From NCBI RefSeq assembly GCF_020639365.1, contig NZ_JAINUL010000001.1:503437-567436 (forward strand): a DNA stretch of 64,000 bases. Direction: 5' to 3'. A program made the position numbers and the translations under genes. Of the stretch, positions 16,144-25,175 are shown piece after piece (position 1 is the stretch's first letter; the number at the start of each line of letters is the position of its first letter). The notes beneath the pieces are model-generated. The model worked only from the letters and a program-made list of their open reading frames with translations. It had not been told where the DNA came from and searched no databases. This DNA is from Streptomyces flavotricini (GTDB lineage Bacteria > Actinomycetota > Actinomycetes > Streptomycetales > Streptomycetaceae).

Positions 16144-18797
16144 CCCTCGTCCCCCGTTCCGGTCCTGGCCACTTCGTCGCGCAGCCGGGCTACGAGGTCG
16201 CCCTTGGTGTCCAGACAGCGGCCGCCGCTCGCCTCCGAGACGGCAGCGTCCGGTCTGCCCTTGTCGCACCCGCCGCTGTCCAGGGAGGCCATGACCACCG
16301 GTGTCCTCCTCCCCCGCGCGGCCGCGAGGAGGTCGTTCAGCCGACCGCCCTCGGCCAGCCGGTTGTTGTCCTCGTCGTCCGTGAGGTAGACGATCAGCTG
16401 CGGACGGTGGTCGTCGGTGCCGCGCTGCGCCATGTACTCCAGGGCTGCGACCAGCGTCTGGTAGGGGTCGGCTTCCATATCCTTGACCTGCGCCGAAGCG
16501 GGGATCGCGCGCTGGGCCTCCTCGCGCTTGTGCTTGCCGAAGGGCAGCACCTCGCCGTACGGGCGGGGGCTGCCCGGCTCTCCGGCCACGCCCCAGACGC
16601 CGTATTCGTCCTGGCCGCCGAGCCCGGCCAGGGACTGGGCGATGATGCCGGGCGCGCCGCCGGGGCCCTCCCACAGGCCGCCCATGGAGCCGGACGAGTC
16701 GAGCAGGAAGAGCACCCGGCCCGGCCCTTCGGCCTCCCGGTAGCGCTTGAGCGCCTCGGTCATCGAGGTCGGCAGGGCGGGGCCGGGGAGCAGGCCGGGG
16801 TCGGTCAGGGCCCCGAAGTCGCCGCCGCCGAGGGGGCGGTGGCCGCCCGAGCCGCCGCGGAAGCCGTCCTGCCCGAACACGGCGAGTCCGCCGGAGGGGA
16901 CGGACGCGGACACCGTCTTGCCTTCCTTGCCCGTCAGCCACGTACGGAAGCCCTCGACGGCGTGGTCCCGCGCGTCCTCGTCCCGGTCGGCGCCCCGCCA
17001 GCGCACCCGTACGAACGTCGGGCTCAGGCCCGGTACGTCGACGGGGTACTCGGCCATCCGCCCGGTCCGCGTGGCGCTGTCGCAGCCCACCCCGGTCTTG
17101 AGCAGGAACTCCGGGACCAGGGCGGTGGTGCGGTCGTCGAGCGCGTCGTCGTCGGGCAGGGTGCACAGCAGCTCCGCGCCGGTGCGCGAGGGCGGTCCCG
17201 TCTGGGCCACGGCGCGCTCGGCGGAGGCCGGGTCCTGGCCTCCCGTACCGCCGCCGTACAGGCCGATGGTCGCGAGGAGCCCGGCGTCGGTGTTCTCCGG
17301 GTCCGTGCGCCGCACTTCGGCCCGCGCCTCGCGCTTCCTGATCGCCTCCGTCAAGGCCGCGAGGCTGCCCACCCGGTCGGCGGCCGGCTCCGCCGCCAGC
17401 TCCTGCGGTACGGCGAGCACCACGGGCGAGTACGCGAACGGCTCGGGATCGGCCTCCAGGGTGACGTAGGTCCGCTCGGGGGACGTGAGGCGGGCCCGGT
17501 CCACGCTCGCGAACGAGGCCGGGATCCAGATGTCCGGCTGGGGGCCGATGTCGCGCTGCGGGTTGTTGTCGTCGCCCGTGGGCCGCTGCCACGGGTCGGA
17601 CTGCCGGCTGAACGCGGCGACGGTGGCGGCGGCTCCGGCGCTGTAGACGGTGATGCCGCTGCGCCTGCAGCCGTCTGCCGTCCTGTTCGCCTTCGAGGTG
17701 AGGTACGCCTCCGCCGCCTTGCGCAGGGTGGGTTCGAGATCGGGGTCGGTGAGCAGCCGGAGTTCGAGCGGCGGTGTGCAGGGCGCCCCGTCCCCGCCGT
17801 CGAAGACGGCCAGGCCGGTGGCGACGAGCCCGGCGATCACCACGGGCACGCCGATGGCGGCCGCGAGCCGGCGGCGGCCGGTGAGGGGCACGAGCCCGCG
17901 GCGACCACCGGGTCTTCGGGCGAGCGCCCGTAAGCGGCCGCGCGCTCGCGCCGACCGCGGCGGAGGCCGCCTGCCGCCGGCCCCGTACGGCTCGGAGAAG
18001 AGGACCGGCGGGGGCTGCGCCGTCCGCCCGCCCGTCGGGCGGACGGGAGGGGCGGCGAGCAGTACGTCGGCTCCGGAGGTGGCCGAGCGGCTCTGCGGCT
18101 CCCACGGCTCGGGGGGCTCGCGCAGCGTCGTGTGGTGCGCGGACATGTGGGCCCTGAGCCGGTCGGCGAGTTCGCCGAAGCCGGCCTCGCCGTCCCGCAG
18201 GAGACGTACGAGCTGTGCGGTGAACGGTGTGGGACCGTCACCGTCTCCCGCGTCGATGCGGTTGTTGGCCTGGACGCTCATCAGCAGTGAGGTGCGCTGC
18301 CGCTGGGCGGTGCCGAGCGCGTCCCATGCCGCCGAGGCGTTGCCCGCGTAGCAGCAGTCGAGGATGACGACCACCCGCTCCGCCCTCGCGCGGGACAGAA
18401 CGGTGAGGACGCTCTTCCAGGGCACGGCGCCGCGGAACACGGACTCGGTGCCGGGGACGATCGTCGCCCGCCGCATCAGCATCCACAGCTCGTCACCCGT
18501 GCTGGGCACGGCTCCGTGGCCGGAGAAGTACAGCAGGAGCAGCCCCTCGGCCGCGTCGACCGCGGCGTCCAGGTGCTGGTCGAACTCGTCCACGGTGCGC
18601 GGCCGGGTGACGGTGATCGTGTCTTCGGCGAAGACCCCGCCGGCGCGCAGGGCCCGTTCGAGTCCGGTGAGGTTGTGTGCGACCGCCGGGAGGTCCCCCG
18701 CCACGCCGAAGGGGTGCTCGGGCCGCGTGAAGTCGTAGTCGGGGACTCCGACGAGCAGCGCCCGGTTCGCCTTCCCGCGCGGGTCGAAGCGCGCCAC
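16140..18797 (-). CDS. Membrane receptor-like caspase: C14 caspase + TM + solute-binding domain + VWA
   Basis: 885 residues. Residues 1-250 are a caspase-like peptidase with catalytic His94 (YFSGHG) and Cys149 (ILDCCYAG). A basic Pro/Arg-rich linker leads to one membrane helix (about 311-332). Residues about 340-650 resemble a solute-binding protein (PDIWIPASF, PFAYSPVVLAVPQELA). The last 190 residues are a von Willebrand A domain with MIDAS DSSGS at 700-704 and a downstream LTDDED. By the positive-inside rule the caspase is cytoplasmic and the sensor outside. Upstream is EACC1 (3-bp gap); downstream is the lipoprotein (ATGA overlap). I infer a signal-triggered protease in a conflict or cell-death system. 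Confidence 0.9.
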   Translation of the reverse strand: MARFDPRGKANRALLVGVPDYDFTRPEHPFGVAGDLPAVAHNLTGLERALRAGGVFAEDTITVTRPRTVDEFDQHLDAAVDAAEGLLLLYFSGHGAVPSTGDELWMLMRRATIVPGTESVFRGAVPWKSVLTVLSRARAERVVVILDCCYAGNASAAWDALGTAQRQRTSLLMSVQANNRIDAGDGDGPTPFTAQLVRLLRDGEAGFGELADRLRAHMSAHHTTLREPPEPWEPQSRSATSGADVLLAAPPVRPTGGRTAQPPPVLFSEPYGAGGRRPPPRSARARGRLRALARRPGGRRGLVPLTGRRRLAAAIGVPVVIAGLVATGLAVFDGGDGAPCTPPLELRLLTDPDLEPTLRKAAEAYLTSKANRTADGCRRSGITVYSAGAAATVAAFSRQSDPWQRPTGDDNNPQRDIGPQPDIWIPASFASVDRARLTSPERTYVTLEADPEPFAYSPVVLAVPQELAAEPAADRVGSLAALTEAIRKREARAEVRRTDPENTDAGLLATIGLYGGGTGGQDPASAERAVAQTGPPSRTGAELLCTLPDDDALDDRTTALVPEFLLKTGVGCDSATRTGRMAEYPVDVPGLSPTFVRVRWRGADRDEDARDHAVEGFRTWLTGKEGKTVSASVPSGGLAVFGQDGFRGGSGGHRPLGGGDFGALTDPGLLPGPALPTSMTEALKRYREAEGPGRVLFLLDSSGSMGGLWEGPGGAPGIIAQSLAGLGGQDEYGVWGVAGEPGSPRPYGEVLPFGKHKREEAQRAIPASAQVKDMEADPYQTLVAALEYMAQRGTDDHRPQLIVYLTDDEDNNRLAEGGRLNDLLAAARGRRTPVVMASLDSGGCDKGRPDAAVSEASGGRCLDTKGDLVARLRDEVARTGTGDEG

Positions 18798-18800
18798 GGG

Positions 18801-19145
18801 CTATCTCCCGTCGCCGCCCGGCTCGACGTCGACCTCCGGTGGTTCGCCCCGCTCCACGGAACGGCGGTTCTCGCGCCACGCGCGGACCCCGCTCTTGACC
18901 TGCTCGAACACTTCGTCGAACAGTTTGGGGGCGCCCGCGCCGATCAGCACCAGCATGATGTCCATGCCGGTGCCCATCGGGCTGTGGGCTCCGTCCTCCG
19001 TCCCCGCGCTTTCCTGGATCTCCAGCCTGCCGCTGTTCCGGAGCGCCTCGAGCTTCTGCTCCCGCTCGAGCCACGCCTTCAGCGCCCCGACATCGCTCTC
19101 GCTCGCACCGTGTGTGAGGCGCACGCGGATCTCGGTATTCGCCAT
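18801..19145 (-). CDS. EACC1-type effector-associated small protein
   Basis: 114 residues starting MANTEIRVRLTHGASESDVG. A beta strand is followed by an acidic helix (ALKAWLEREQKLEALR), a strand (GRLEIQES), the PMGTGMDIMLVLIGAGAPKL hydrophobic segment and a C-terminal charged helix with RAWRENRR, ending in a short strand (PEVDVEP). This matches the effector-associated constant component (EACC1) described by the Aravind group as the invariant partner of variable effectors such as caspases in actinobacterial conflict systems. Here it is the first gene of a three-gene operon, ending 3 bp before the caspase gene. The family is recognised by pattern; a profile search would confirm it. Confidence 0.8.
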   Translation of the reverse strand: MANTEIRVRLTHGASESDVGALKAWLEREQKLEALRNSGRLEIQESAGTEDGAHSPMGTGMDIMLVLIGAGAPKLFDEVFEQVKSGVRAWRENRRSVERGEPPEVDVEPGGDGR

Positions 19146-19209
19146 AGCTTCCCCCTCAGCCACAACTCGACATGATGGCATGCGGGTTGGATTCGGCGGC
19201 AGCCCTTGG

Positions 19210-20628
19210 TCACAAACGGTGCCCCGGTGCGGGGGAGTTCAGCACGTGGTCGCGCGAGGCACGGACCTCACGGCGCAGCGCCGGCAGGTCGACGTCCAGG
19301 ACCCGCCCGTTCCACTTTCGGGGTTCGCCGTTGATCAGGACGGCGCTGATGTTGCGTGCGTCGCAGCCGAGGACGACGGTGCCGATCGGGTCGTTGAGCG
19401 GCATGTTGTTGAGGTCCTCGGCCTGGACGACGAGCAGGTCGGCCTTCTTTCCCGGGGTGAGCGAGCCGGTGACGCCGGCGAGTCCGTTGGTGCGGGCGCC
19501 CTGGAGGGTGGCGAAGTCCAGGACGTCGTGCGTGGTGATGCGGGAGGGCTGCCGGTCGGTCCCGTAGGCGGCGTTGACGGCTCGCATCCGCTGGATGGCG
19601 TGCAGGGTGCGCATCTGTGTGAACATGTCGCCGGCCAGCGCGACCTCGACGTCGATGCTGAGGCCCGGGCGGATGCCGGCGGACAGGGCTTCGTCGACGG
19701 CGGGGATCGCGGTCTCCAGGCCGATCTGGGCGTCGGAGGTGGGGGCGAGCGCCACGGTGGTGCCGCTCTCCCCCATCACCTTCCAGGCCTCGGAGGTCAG
19801 CCCGGTGGCGTGGATGAGGGTGACGTCGGGGCCGAGGATGCCCTCCTCGGCCCAGTGCAGCACCGCCTCGGAGGATGCCGTGCCGAAGACGGCGTCGACG
19901 CTCACCCCGATGCCCAGGTCCCGGGCGACGCGGGCGAGTTCGGGGCCGTACGCGAGCGCCGGGCCGGCGATCTCGTCTGTGGCCAGGGCCGCCAGCCTCA
20001 GGGTCAGGAGCTGGTCGTCGCCGGCGAAGTACGCCTCCTTGAGGCGGGTCAGGTCTCCCGGCCACTGCCGGTCCCAGGTGCCGAAGTGCGGTCCCATGGA
20101 GGCGTGTACGCCGCGGATCGCGGTGTCCAGGAGGGCCTGGACCGCGGCGTCGGAGTGCTCGCGGGTACGGGAGTTGTGGGAGAAGTCGAGCATCGTGGTG
20201 ATGCCGCTGTCGATCGCGGAGAGGGCGGCCAGCCGGGTGCCGACGTACATGTCCTGCGGCCGGTAGGCGGTGGCGTGGCCGGCCAGGGTGGCCATGACGT
20301 AGCCGCCCAGGTCGTCGACGTCGGGCATGATCCGCCGCAGCGGGGCCTGCCAGGCGTGCCGGTGGGTGTCGACGAAGCCGGGGGTGAGGAGCGCGCCGGC
20401 GCAGTCGATGACGACGGCGTCGTCCACTCCGAGGTCGTGGCCGACGGCGGTGATGGTGTCTCCCTCGACGAGGAGTTCGCCGCGGTCGACGACGCCGAGC
20501 CCCGGGTCCATGGTGACGAGGGTCGCGCCGGTGAACAGGATGCGCCGGCGGTCGGCGGGCAGGCGGCGGATCCGCGCGAGGGCGGCCTGGCCGGTGCTGT
20601 CGTGGAGGGTCACGGGGTGGACGGTCAC
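19210..20628 (-). CDS. Metal-dependent amidohydrolase (Atz/Trz-like)
   Basis: 472 residues. The N-terminal strand domain (ILFTGATLVTMDPG) leads to the metal motif GFVDTHRHAW, then LDFSHNSRT, LIHATGL and APTSDAQIGL, and a C-terminal block GSLTPGKKADLLVV. This is the order of chlorohydrolase/cytosine-deaminase-type amidohydrolases using one metal ion. The substrate may be a nucleobase or triazine-like amine; the sequence does not decide. It lies after the MmyB-type regulator on the same strand, which may control it. Confidence 0.88.
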   Translation of the reverse strand: MTVHPVTLHDSTGQAALARIRRLPADRRRILFTGATLVTMDPGLGVVDRGELLVEGDTITAVGHDLGVDDAVVIDCAGALLTPGFVDTHRHAWQAPLRRIMPDVDDLGGYVMATLAGHATAYRPQDMYVGTRLAALSAIDSGITTMLDFSHNSRTREHSDAAVQALLDTAIRGVHASMGPHFGTWDRQWPGDLTRLKEAYFAGDDQLLTLRLAALATDEIAGPALAYGPELARVARDLGIGVSVDAVFGTASSEAVLHWAEEGILGPDVTLIHATGLTSEAWKVMGESGTTVALAPTSDAQIGLETAIPAVDEALSAGIRPGLSIDVEVALAGDMFTQMRTLHAIQRMRAVNAAYGTDRQPSRITTHDVLDFATLQGARTNGLAGVTGSLTPGKKADLLVVQAEDLNNMPLNDPIGTVVLGCDARNISAVLINGEPRKWNGRVLDVDLPALRREVRASRDHVLNSPAPGHRL

Positions 20629-20761
20629 GGGAGGTCTTCTTTCCGTACGCCGGAGAGGCGGGTGGTCGCTGTTGCGCAGCCACCAGCCTCTTCGCGGCAG
20701 GCGGACCGAACCAGGCCGCCGTCAACCGGGGTGTGGCGCACCCACCCGCGGCCCGCGGGCC

Positions 20762-21583
20762 TCAGTCGCGGGAACGGAGTTCCGCGAGGGCGGCCGCGGT
20801 GGCGCTGCCCGGCTCGGCCTGGTAGACGACCAGCTGCTGGTGCGGGGCGTCGTTCACGGTGAAGGCCGAGAACTGGATCTCCAGGGCGCCGGCCTGCGGG
20901 TGCACGAGGACCTTTTCCTGCCGGGTCTTGCCCTTGACCTCGTGCCGTGACCACAGCTGGGCGAAGTCCTCGCTCTTCGCCCGGAGCGTCTCGACGACCT
21001 CGGTGATCCGCGGGGAGTCGGGGTCGTGTCCGTAGGCGGCGCGCAGCTCGGACGCGCAGGAGTGCGCGGCCCGCTCCCAGTCCCGGTGGAACTCGCGCCC
21101 GGCCGGGTCGAGGAAGACCATGCGGGCCAGGTTGTCGAAGCGCCGGAATCCGCCGTGCAGTGCCGCGGCGAGGGCGTTGTGGGCGAGGACGTCGAGAGCC
21201 GGCCCCAGGACGAAGGCGGGGTTGTCCGGCCAGCTGTCGAGGAGCCGCCGGAGCTGCGGGCCGACCTCGTCAGGGCCGCCTGCCGGAATGCCTCGGGGAC
21301 GTGCGTGGGAGGCCCGGCGCAGCCTGCGCAGGTGCTCGCGCTCCTCGCCGGCGAGCCGCAGGGCGGCGGCGATCGCGTCGATGACCTGCGGCGACGGGCT
21401 GGTCTCACGGCCTTGTTCCAGACGCATGTAGTAGTCGGAGCTCACGCCCGCGAGCAGCGCGACCTCCTCCCGCCGCAGCCCCGGCACCCGCCGTCGACCG
21501 TGTGCGGGCAGCCCCGCGTCACGCGGCCCCAGCCCCTCGCGCCGCGCCCTCAGAAACTCTCCCAGCGGAGTCCTGTCACTCAT
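20762..21583 (-). CDS. XRE regulator with MmyB-like ligand-binding domain
   Basis: 273 residues. The N-terminal helix-turn-helix (LGEFLRARREGL; GLRREEVALLAGVSSDYYMR; LEQGRETSPS) occupies residues 5-65. The C-terminal half has the MmyB pattern: LLDSWPDNPAFVLGPALDVL, HNALAAALHGGF, NLARMVFLDP, and the final EIQFSAFTVNDAPHQQLVVY. Such proteins bind a small hydrophobic ligand and often regulate an adjacent oxidoreductase or hydrolase gene. The amidohydrolase 133 bp downstream is the likely target. 21584-21819 holds only promoter sequence for the next, divergent gene, including TAGGGT at 21774. Confidence 0.9.
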   Translation of the reverse strand: MSDRTPLGEFLRARREGLGPRDAGLPAHGRRRVPGLRREEVALLAGVSSDYYMRLEQGRETSPSPQVIDAIAAALRLAGEEREHLRRLRRASHARPRGIPAGGPDEVGPQLRRLLDSWPDNPAFVLGPALDVLAHNALAAALHGGFRRFDNLARMVFLDPAGREFHRDWERAAHSCASELRAAYGHDPDSPRITEVVETLRAKSEDFAQLWSRHEVKGKTRQEKVLVHPQAGALEIQFSAFTVNDAPHQQLVVYQAEPGSATAAALAELRSRD

Positions 21584-21819
21584 GCCCCCAAACGTAGTGG
21601 AGCCCGAAGACGACCGGCCGAGTGCCGGTCCCCGTCCAGAAGGTTTCGGCGGACGTCGCCGCCATCACGCGTACACCGGCGCCGAATTGGCCCGATCGCG
21701 GTGTCGAGAACCGGACAGCACGGCCACCTCCCGAAAACGCCGGGGTCCCGTTCAGAGGGCCGCGGGTGGCCGTTAGGGTGAGTTGATCAATCGTTTCAAG
21801 AAAGGCCAACCGGCTCCCC

Positions 21820-22758
21820 GTGTCCGAATCACGCCCTCATACCCTGTTCTCCTTCGGCACGTTGAGGGACGAGCGGGTACAGACCGCTCTCTTCGGGCGG
21901 ACCGTGCCCACGTCCGCGGCGTCGCTGGCCGGCTACACCACCCGGCCCCTCCCGATCACCGACCCGGCCGTGATCGCCGCCAGCGGCCTCGACGTACACC
22001 TGATCCTGGAGCGCGAGCCGGGCTCCGCGGTCGAGGGCGCCGTCCTCCACCTCACCGACCAGGACCTCGCCGCGGCCGATGCGTACGAAGTCGACGACTA
22101 CGCCCGCCGACGGGTGGTCCTCACCTCCGGGGAGAGCGCCTGGGCCTACCTGGACGCGGACCCGCTGCGCTCGGCCCAGCGGATCGTCATCGTGGGCGAC
22201 AGCATCGCGTACGGACGCTGCGACCCGCGAGGCGGTTGGACGGGCCACCTCGCGGCCGCCCACATCGCGCGGAACGAGGCCGCACACCGCGTCTTCAACC
22301 TGGCCGTACCGGGCAGCTTCCTCACCGACGTCAGCGCACAGACGCCCGCACTGCTGGCCCCCCGCCTCCCCGACACCCTGATCGTCGCCGCGGGCATCAA
22401 CGACTGCGCCGTGCGGCTCGCCTCCCCGGACGCCCCGTACGACGGGCCCGCGCACCTCGCGGACCACCTCGGCTCGCTGGCCGCCACGGCCCTGGACCAC
22501 AACGCGCGACTCGTCGTCGTGGGACCGACGTGGATCGACGAAGCGCGCACCGGCGACTACGAGGGCCTGCGTTTCACGCTGGCGCGCGTACGGGCGCTGC
22601 GCGACGCCATGCGCACCTGGTGCGACGCGCACCAGGTCGACTTCATCGACATGTGGGAGCCCCTGCTCGGGAGGACCGAACTGCTCGTCGACGGCGTGCA
22701 CCCCGGCGTCGAAGGACACGACGCGCTGTACCGGCACCTCGACACCCGCGGCCGCTGA
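21820..22758 (+). CDS. Fusion of gamma-glutamylcyclotransferase-like domain and SGNH/GDSL hydrolase
   Basis: 312 residues from a GTG start. Residues 1-115 have the AIG2/cyclotransferase signature: LFSFGTLRDERVQTALFG at the start, GYTTRPLPI, and AADAYEVDDYARRRVVL (the general-base Glu/Asp region). From about 122 an SGNH hydrolase follows: IVIVGDSIAYG (catalytic Ser block I), LAVPGSFLTD, VAAGINDC (block III Asn) and DGVHPGVEGH (block V Asp and His). All four SGNH residues are present. The combination suggests a cytoplasmic enzyme acting on a glutamyl-linked ester, or two linked steps; substrate unknown. No strong ribosome-binding site. The next gene follows after 46 bp. Confidence 0.85.
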   Translation: MSESRPHTLFSFGTLRDERVQTALFGRTVPTSAASLAGYTTRPLPITDPAVIAASGLDVHLILEREPGSAVEGAVLHLTDQDLAAADAYEVDDYARRRVVLTSGESAWAYLDADPLRSAQRIVIVGDSIAYGRCDPRGGWTGHLAAAHIARNEAAHRVFNLAVPGSFLTDVSAQTPALLAPRLPDTLIVAAGINDCAVRLASPDAPYDGPAHLADHLGSLAATALDHNARLVVVGPTWIDEARTGDYEGLRFTLARVRALRDAMRTWCDAHQVDFIDMWEPLLGRTELLVDGVHPGVEGHDALYRHLDTRGR

Positions 22759-22804
22759 GCCCGACCATGCACGAAGAACAACAGCACCAACAGCGGGGCA
22801 CGGC

Positions 22805-23986
22805 GTGAACGACTCGAACGGACTGGGCTTCTACCTGCCCGGAGCCCTGCTGCTCGCGGCAGCAGGGCTCAAGCTCCCCGCCCTCTGGCGCAACCCCCGC
22901 GACGAACTCCTGCGGTCCGTCCTGGTCCTCCTCGTACTGGCCACCGCCGTGTTCGGCTGCACCGCGATTCCCACCCTCACGGCGGTCAACAGGTTCACGG
23001 GAGTCCCGAACGCCGCGGCGCCGCTCGTGTTCTCGCTGCTCACGGCCTTTTCGGGGGCCAACATCGTGCTCATCTTCCGCTGGAGCAGCGGCCCCGAGGA
23101 CGCGGAGCGGACCCGCCGGTGGTCCCGCTGGTGCAACATCGCGACCCTCACGGTGATCGCCGCGATCAACGTGCTCTTCGCACTCGGCGAGGCCCCCGTC
23201 GAGCGCCTGCGCGATCTGGACACGTACTACGCGCGCACGCCGTACATCCGGGAGATGATCCTCCTCTACCTCGCGGCGCACACCACGGCGGCGGTCACCA
23301 TGACGCTCCTGTGCCGGCGATGGGCGCGCGAGGTCCACGGCGCGCTGCGCACCGGGCTGGGGCTGATCGCCTTCGGGTACGTACTGAACCTGCTCTACGA
23401 CATCGCGAAGTTCAGTGCCATCGGGGCCCGCTGGGCGGACGCCGACTGGGACGTCCTCAGCACGGAGGTCGCCCCGGCCCTCGCCTCCGTGTCCGCGCTG
23501 CTGATCGCGACCGGATTCGTGCTGCCGCTCGTCTCCCAGCACGTCACGAGCCAGTGGGACATGTGGCGCCGGTACTCCCAGCTGCGCCCGTTGTCCCGGG
23601 AGCTGCAAGGGGCGACGCGGCACAGCATCGCGCTGGGCGGCGGTCCGTGGACGCCGATCGAGATCCGGTTGACGCAGCGCGAGTCGGACATCCACGACGG
23701 GATCCTCACGGTCAGCCCGTACCTGCGGGCAGGGGTGCGGGAGAGGGCGCTGCGGCAGGAACTGGAAGCGGGGCGTCCGGCCGACGAGGCGGCGGCCGTG
23801 GCCGACGCGGTCGCCCTGGCGACGGCCGTCGTCCTGTGGGGCCGCGCGCGGAACACGCCGCAAGACCCCGGGGCGGAGGCCGCGGACCCGGTCCTGGTCT
23901 CGCCGAACAGCCCGTCGGGGCTGGTACGGATGTCCCGGGCCCTGGCCAAGTCGGCCGCCGTCCGCTCCTTCCGCCAGACCGCCTGA
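22805..23986 (+). CDS. MAB_1171c-family (DUF6545-type) membrane protein
   Basis: 393 residues. Seven hydrophobic helices fill residues 8-250 (LPGALLLAAAGLKLPALW; LVLLVLATAVFGCTAIPTL; FSLLTAFSGANIVLIF; and others up to IATGFVLPLVS). The C-terminal 130 residues are cytoplasmic and helical (YSQLRPLSRELQG; PIEIRLTQRESDIHDGILTV; SPYLRAGVRERALRQELEAG). This is the architecture of putative transporters named after MAB_1171c, often found with XRE/ImmA-type regulators. Transport activity is unproven. It is probably cotranscribed with the SGNH fusion gene. Confidence 0.85.
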   Translation: MNDSNGLGFYLPGALLLAAAGLKLPALWRNPRDELLRSVLVLLVLATAVFGCTAIPTLTAVNRFTGVPNAAAPLVFSLLTAFSGANIVLIFRWSSGPEDAERTRRWSRWCNIATLTVIAAINVLFALGEAPVERLRDLDTYYARTPYIREMILLYLAAHTTAAVTMTLLCRRWAREVHGALRTGLGLIAFGYVLNLLYDIAKFSAIGARWADADWDVLSTEVAPALASVSALLIATGFVLPLVSQHVTSQWDMWRRYSQLRPLSRELQGATRHSIALGGGPWTPIEIRLTQRESDIHDGILTVSPYLRAGVRERALRQELEAGRPADEAAAVADAVALATAVVLWGRARNTPQDPGAEAADPVLVSPNSPSGLVRMSRALAKSAAVRSFRQTA

Positions 23987-23992
23987 CGGACG

Positions 23993-25087
23993 TCAGGTAC
24001 GGGCGACGCGCACGCGGCCGCCCTCGTCGCCGGAGAGGAACGAGGCCAGCGCCCGCCCCTCTTCGGCGACGGACGCGCGGTCCGCGGCGCAGAGGCCGCG
24101 CAGCGGGGTGACCGTCACGGTGTCTTCCCGGACGTTCCAGATCGCGGCGACCCGGCCGTCGACCAGCACGACCCGCTCGCCTGCCACCGACAGGCCGCGA
24201 TGGGCGTCGTCGATGATCCGGGTGCGGTCGTCGTAGCCGAGGATCGCGTTGTCGAAGGCCGGCAGGAACCGCACGGGGGCGGGTGTTGCGGGGTCGGGGC
24301 GCGGCGCGTCCGGGAGGTCGAGCAGTTCCCGGCCCCGCTCGTCCCGGAAGGAGACCAGCTCCTCGCGTACGGCCGCCACCGCGGCCGGCAGTCCGGCGAG
24401 CCCGCACCAGGCGCGCAGGTCGGCCGAGGAGGCGGGGCCGTACGCCGCCAGGTAGCGCCGTACGAGTGCCCGGCCGACCGGGTCGGTGCCGTCGGGGGAC
24501 GGCGGGTCGATCTCGCGGCCCAGCCACGCGGAGAGCAGGACGTTGCGCACGCCCGCCTTCGTCCGCCAGAGCCCGCGCGGCGGCGCCTGCGCCACCGGGA
24601 CGAGTGCGGCGATCAGCATCTCTCCCAGGGCCCGCTGCCCCGGGGCCGGCCAGCGCTCGGCGAGCGCCCGCGCGAGCTCGGTCATCGAGCGGGGCTCGCC
24701 GTCCGCCATGACGGCCCGGCCCGCTGCGGCGAGCTCGTCGAGGTCCACTCCGTCGAGCTCGCGGCGGTAGGTGCCGAGGACCCGCTGGCGCAGCATGGCC
24801 CCGTGGCGGGCACGCCAGGCCAGGGCGTCGTCGGCCGTGACGAGGTGGACGGTGCGGCGCATGAGGTGGGTCCGCACCGCGCGCCGCCGGACCAGCAGGT
24901 CCGACAGGTCCGCCGGGTCGAAGTCGCGCAGCCGCGACCAGAGCCCGACGAACGGCTGCTGCGGTTCCTGCGCCTGCAGACCGCCGAGGTGCGCGACGGC
25001 GTCGAGCACCGGTGCGTCGGCGCGATCGAGCAGCAGCTGCCGCGCGAGCGTGGCGCGGCCCAGCGCCCGGGTGTCGAGAACCGTCAT
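23993..25087 (-). CDS. Winged-helix DNA-binding protein (HTH_42/YcaQ-AlkX-like)
   Basis: 364 residues. The N-terminal block HLGGLQAQEPQQPFVGLWSR, the strand-loop RRAVRTHLMRRTVHLVTADD and the later RYLAAYGPASSADLRAWCGL plus PAFDNAILGYDDRTRII are characteristic of this crosslink-repair-related winged-helix family. E. coli YcaQ/AlkX is a DNA glycosylase acting on interstrand crosslinks and alkylated bases; the catalytic Gln-rich QxQ (LQAQEPQ) is present here. Activity is inferred. It is convergent with the membrane protein gene, with 6 bp between stops, and divergent from the WYL regulator. Confidence 0.85.
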   Translation of the reverse strand: MTVLDTRALGRATLARQLLLDRADAPVLDAVAHLGGLQAQEPQQPFVGLWSRLRDFDPADLSDLLVRRRAVRTHLMRRTVHLVTADDALAWRARHGAMLRQRVLGTYRRELDGVDLDELAAAGRAVMADGEPRSMTELARALAERWPAPGQRALGEMLIAALVPVAQAPPRGLWRTKAGVRNVLLSAWLGREIDPPSPDGTDPVGRALVRRYLAAYGPASSADLRAWCGLAGLPAAVAAVREELVSFRDERGRELLDLPDAPRPDPATPAPVRFLPAFDNAILGYDDRTRIIDDAHRGLSVAGERVVLVDGRVAAIWNVREDTVTVTPLRGLCAADRASVAEEGRALASFLSGDEGGRVRVART

Positions 25088-25175
25088 CGGCGTTCCTTCT
25101 CGTCGTTCGGCACGGGAAGACGGTCGCAGGAGATGCGGTCAGGACGTGTCCGCTTCCCGGGGCAGCATGGAGGAC

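Noticed and set aside
14719..18105. 1,128-codon minus-strand frame covering the lipoprotein and most of the caspase gene
   Set aside because: Only its last 474 codons are the lipoprotein; the rest is Arg/Gly-rich shadow over the caspase gene, whose real frame is 16140-18797.
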